Translations under genes and position numbers: made by a program
Shown: in pieces, positions 62,571-64,000 of the stretch
How positions within the stretch are numbered: the first letter of the stretch is position 1
Layout: each line of letters opens with the position of its first letter
Assembly: GCA_008933995.1 (NCBI GenBank)
Contig: WARS01000036.1
Span: forward strand, 6,362,419 to 6,426,418
DNA length: 64,000 nucleotides
From: Datnioides undecimradiatus
Taxonomy: Eukaryota; Chordata; Actinopteri; Lobotiformes; Datnioididae
Direction of reading: 5' to 3'
The notes under the pieces: generated by a model
Told to the model about the DNA's origin: nothing
Seen by the model: only the letters and a program-made list of their open reading frames with translations
Database searches by the model: none

Positions 62571-62796
62571 ATGACAGAGGAGGTGATTGTTGTAGCCAAG
62601 TGGGACTACATGGCCCAGCAGGACCAGGAACTTGACATCCGTAAAAATGAGCGTCTCTTCCTTTTGGACGACTCAAAGACCTGGTGGCGCGTCCGCAATG
62701 CTGCCAACCAGACGGGGTATGTGCCGTCGAACTATGTCGAGCGCAAGAACAGCCTGAAGAAAGGTTCGCTGGTGAAGAACATCAAAGACACACTTG
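62571..62796 (+). CDS. nck2: Cytoplasmic adaptor NCK2, first coding exon (partial gene)
   Basis: The exon runs from an acceptor at 62554 (CTTCTCCCCCAG) to a donor at 62797 (GTAAGA). Coding begins at 62571 and gives 75 residues plus one base of the next codon. It encodes the first SH3 domain, residues about 5-57: AKWDY (the ALYDY position), ELDI, the WWRV tryptophan pair and GYVPSNYV. The linker [11 protein letters not shown] then follows. [13 protein letters not shown] and the KKGSLVKN linker fit NCK2, not NCK1. The full protein, about 380 residues with three SH3 domains and one SH2 domain, links phosphotyrosine signals to actin remodelling; the remaining exons lie to the right of this window. 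Residue 30 is phenylalanine where human has tryptophan (ERLWLLDD). An ATG at 62564 opens an overlapping out-of-frame uORF. Confidence 0.95.
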
Positions 62797-64000
62797 GTAA
62801 GAGGAATTCAGTTTCATTCTGCTTAGAAGCTAAAGGTCGCCCGTGTGTACCAGCTGTCACCGTCAGTAGATTATTTCCAGTAAAAGTGGAAAGCCTCTGC
62901 ACTTGCTCACCTGTTGAGAAGATAAGGTGTTATCATTGCCAGTGGTCAGTCTGTGTGCATGCCTCTGTGTGTTAGGTTGAATCTTCTCCATAGTAAAATG
63001 ATTCCTTCACTGTCTCTGCCCCAGCTGGGAGCTGTCACTGGGCTCTCCAGGGATCCTGTTGAGCTGGCCTTGCTCTGAGCTGTCAGCACACTGCCTCTCA
63101 GTCTCCAGTCATGACTTGAATACATTAGACCTTGTATGTAGCCATAGCTGCCGAGTTGTGAGAGATACTGCAGATAGTATGGGAGCTACAACTGACTCGA
63201 GAGCTAATAATACTTTTCTGAAATTGCGCAAGACAAGAGAAGCTACACAGGCGATTAATGAGCTTTGCATAAAATAAAAGGCAGTTTTTTCTATAGCCAG
63301 GGATTAAAAAAAAGGGAATCCAAGAAAATGAAATAGATCAAAGGATGGCCTTCATATGCACATAGTGTCATTTAGAAAGGTTCCTCCTTCACGTTGCAAC
63401 AAACCTGGCTTTGCAACTGAGCTTTGTTTCTCGTCACAAACGACCAGTAAAACAGGACTAACGTGTCATTTTAGAGAACGCAGAATACAGATTTGATGCA
63501 CATTCAAAAATAGACGAACTTCATTGAAAAAACAAATGCATGAAGTTTACTCACAGCTACTGTTTCAGTACAGTACTGACCTAGCTGTGTGCAATGCACC
63601 AAGTATTGAAAAACAGTAAAAAAGAAAACAGAATAGCAACTTAACTTCAAATTGTTGGACAGATGAAATGTCTGAGGTCTATTTTCTCAGTTCAGGTTGA
63701 TCTGAACCCGAACACTCACACTTTTATTGGTCATGCTTAAAACAATTAATGACCATCTGTTAGCTTATCAGATATTGGGCTATGGTGCTTATGTCTGTTT
63801 TAATGTCATTTAATGAACTGAATATGTTTTGTGCTGGCTGGGAGGACAGAGGGCTTTAGGATCAGTGACGAGCATTTTTCGGTATTTGCTGATTGTTTAT
63901 GGACCCAATGACCAGTCAGTCATTTGAAAATATTGTTCTTTGTTACAGTCTTTAGTAATATGATCTGTTCATTAATACACAACTTCCTTTAGTCCAGGGT
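62797..64000 (+). other. nck2: Start of nck2 intron 2
   Basis: From the donor at 62797 to the window edge no further coding exon of nck2 is visible, and no repeat of note. Confidence 0.75.

Noticed and set aside
1-64000. CRISPR arrays, bacterial-type operons, rRNA or tRNA genes
   Set aside because: None seen. The regular repeats present are vertebrate microsatellites and one minisatellite.

Overview
This window is nuclear DNA from a ray-finned fish, most likely a spiny-rayed (percomorph) teleost. Evidence: vertebrate genes with spliced exons, many (AC)n microsatellites, and several dispersed repeats whose layout I recognise from percomorph genomes. The species cannot be read from the sequence.

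Five protein-coding genes are supported, in the order pou3f3 (+), gpr45 (+), ashwin/C2orf49 homologue (+), fhl2 (-), nck2 (+, first coding exon only). This is the human 2q12 order POU3F3-MRPS9-GPR45-TGFBRAP1-C2orf49-FHL2-NCK2, but MRPS9 and TGFBRAP1 are missing from their expected places. That fits one of the two copies left by the teleost genome duplication after gene loss. Which copy (a or b) cannot be decided here.

Layout: 1-3700, upstream of pou3f3, with no gene and one dispersed repeat. 3700-6390, pou3f3: promoter area, uORF-rich leader, intronless CDS and poly(A) signals. 6390-13090, non-coding, with microsatellites, a 22-bp hairpin, a POU-motif cluster, a CpG-rich block and two RFX-like boxes. 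13090-14644, gpr45 with its CDS in one exon. 14645-18960, non-coding, with a 5'-truncated LINE. 18995-21132, ashwin in four coding exons. 22942-25487, fhl2 in five coding exons, with a possible untranslated exon near 28 kb. 28.1-38.1 kb, intergenic, with a foldback element and a dispersed repeat. 38.1-62.55 kb, probable first untranslated exon and 24-kb first intron of nck2. 62555-62796, first coding exon of nck2; the rest of nck2 lies beyond the right edge.

The genes do not form a pathway: a neural POU transcription factor, a brain-type orphan GPCR, a small nuclear protein, a LIM-only cofactor and an SH3/SH2 adaptor. They are neighbours through ancient synteny. I found no clearly new biological system; the most useful leads are non-coding (hairpins, uORFs, motif clusters, foldback elements) and each needs comparative or expression data.
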